A stretch of 6,563 bases of DNA, from NCBI GenBank assembly GCA_033722075.1, contig JAWVZU010000223.1, positions 1 to 6,563 on the forward strand, written 5' to 3'. Each line of letters opens with the position of its first letter. Position 1 is the first letter of the stretch. Below, in pieces: positions 5,874 through 6,563 of this stretch. Both the position numbers and the translations under genes were made by a program. Under the pieces are notes generated by a model that did no database searches, was not told the DNA's origin, and worked only from the letters and a program-made list of their open reading frames with translations. Source of the DNA: JAWVZU01 sp033722075 (lineage in GTDB: Bacteria; Pseudomonadota; Gammaproteobacteria; Xanthomonadales; SZUA-38).

Positions 5874-6563
5874 GGGCTGCACACCAGGCTGCGATCTCGG
5901 TGCGCAGCGGTTCGACCAGGCCGTCGCCGTCGGACGAACAGTTCGATTCATCAAGCGAACGGAGGTGTCTGGCGGCCGCCAGGAGGTCCGGCTCTACGAT
6001 TGCTGCATCGGCCATCAGGTCCGCCGCCTGCGCCAGGTTGTCGTTCCGCAGGTGGGCGGCCGCGAGGCTGGTGACGCTCTTCTGCCAAAGCGGCGATTGC
6101 GTTCCTCTGAGCTCGGATTCAGCGGCGGAAAGATGACGCAGGGCGAGGGTCATATTCCCTTCTCGCCGATGAGCCTCGCCCAGCAGGTAGAGCAGGTCCG
6201 CCAGTCGGTCCGGCGCCTCGAAGGATCCGCGTGCCCGGGCCAGGATGGCTTCCAGCATGCTGATGGCATCGGCCGGTCTCTGCGCATTCAGGAGCGCCTG
6301 CGCGGTCAGGAAGGCAAGCTCCCGTTCCAGATCGGGATTGTCGGCGATGGCGCCGCCGGAAAGCTCGAAGCTGCTCGAGGAGATTCGGTCCGTGGCCCCC
6401 TCGGAGATGTTGCTGGCCAGCTCGGACATGGCCTGCGAGCGGGTCTCGGCCTCCCGGATCTGGGTCCAGCCGAGATAGCCGGCCGTGACCAGCAGGGCAG
6501 TAGCGAGCACCGCGGCGATCAGCGCCCGCGGGTGTCGTCGCCAGAGCCGTTGCGCCGCCGGAG
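5860..6563 (-). CDS. C-terminal part of a membrane-anchored TPR protein, probably a Ser/Thr protein kinase (5' end outside window)
   Basis: The frame is open from the window edge to TGA at 5860-5862, 233 residues, with no convincing start inside. It begins with a basic stretch (QRLWRRHPR, 4-12), then one transmembrane segment at about 13-32 ('ALIAAVLATALLVTAGYLGW'), then a polar region and about three degenerate TPR repeats (roughly 79-112, 118-151 and 158-191; the clearest is 'LLYLLGEAHRREGN' with 'ALRHL'). This layout, with a preceding cytoplasmic part, one helix and outside TPRs, is typical of bacterial Ser/Thr kinases that sit beside ECF sigma factors of the type encoded next. The positive-inside rule places the missing N-terminus in the cytoplasm and the TPRs in the periplasm. 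The kinase domain itself is not in view, so that part is inference; a non-kinase TPR membrane regulator remains possible. The 3' end overlaps the sigma gene by 14 bases. Confidence 0.75.
   Translation of the reverse strand, partial: PAAQRLWRRHPRALIAAVLATALLVTAGYLGWTQIREAETRSQAMSELASNISEGATDRISSSSFELSGGAIADNPDLERELAFLTAQALLNAQRPADAISMLEAILARARGSFEAPDRLADLLYLLGEAHRREGNMTLALRHLSAAESELRGTQSPLWQKSVTSLAAAHLRNDNLAQAADLMADAAIVEPDLLAAARHLRSLDESNCSSDGDGLVEPLRTEIAAWCAAHAAQ

Noticed and set aside
5310..6074. 254-codon plus-strand open frame opposite the sigma factor
   Set aside because: The minus-strand frame has unmistakable sigma region 2 and 4 sequence; the plus frame has none.
1..6563. CRISPR arrays, tRNA or rRNA genes, insertion sequences, phage attachment sites
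   Set aside because: No direct repeat arrays, cloverleaf sequences, transposase motifs or terminal inverted repeats were seen on either strand.

Overview
The window reads as high-GC chromosomal DNA from a gammaproteobacterium. The order ffh - rpsP - rimM - trmD - rplS is the classic gammaproteobacterial arrangement. The TrmD, Ffh and L19 proteins look gammaproteobacterial throughout. The ECF sigma factor of the kinase-associated type, and a secreted protein ending in an 'F-x-x-GFE' tail, suggest a Xanthomonadales / Wenzhouxiangella-like relative rather than an enteric. That placement is inference from protein style, not from any search.

Left part (1-1249): a YjgR-type HerA/FtsK-like ATPase (DUF853) lies on the minus strand, with its C-terminus cut by the window edge. 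It is transcribed divergently from ffh across a 113-base spacer that holds an AT-rich element able to serve as a -10 box in either direction.

Middle part (1250-4730): ffh (SRP54 protein) is followed by a separate promoter and the tightly packed operon rpsP-rimM-trmD-rplS. rimM/trmD and trmD/rplS each overlap by 4 bases (GTGA and ATGA), and the operon ends in a strong intrinsic terminator. The genes serve protein targeting (Ffh), the small and large ribosomal subunits (S16, L19), 30S maturation (RimM) and m1G37 tRNA modification (TrmD). All look intact and ordinary.

Right part (4765-6563, all minus strand): read in transcription order, this holds the C-terminal part of a membrane-anchored TPR protein (probably a Ser/Thr kinase whose catalytic domain lies outside the window), an overlapping ECF sigma factor, and 95 bases later a small exported protein with one CxxCH haem-binding motif. 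The sigma factor has Ser-Ala-Thr-Ala where most ECF factors carry the acidic DAED motif of region 2.2. This is the hallmark of sigma factors that need phosphorylation by a partner kinase to bind RNA polymerase. This kinase/sigma/cytochrome-like cassette is the part of the window most worth following up; the rest is conserved housekeeping sequence.
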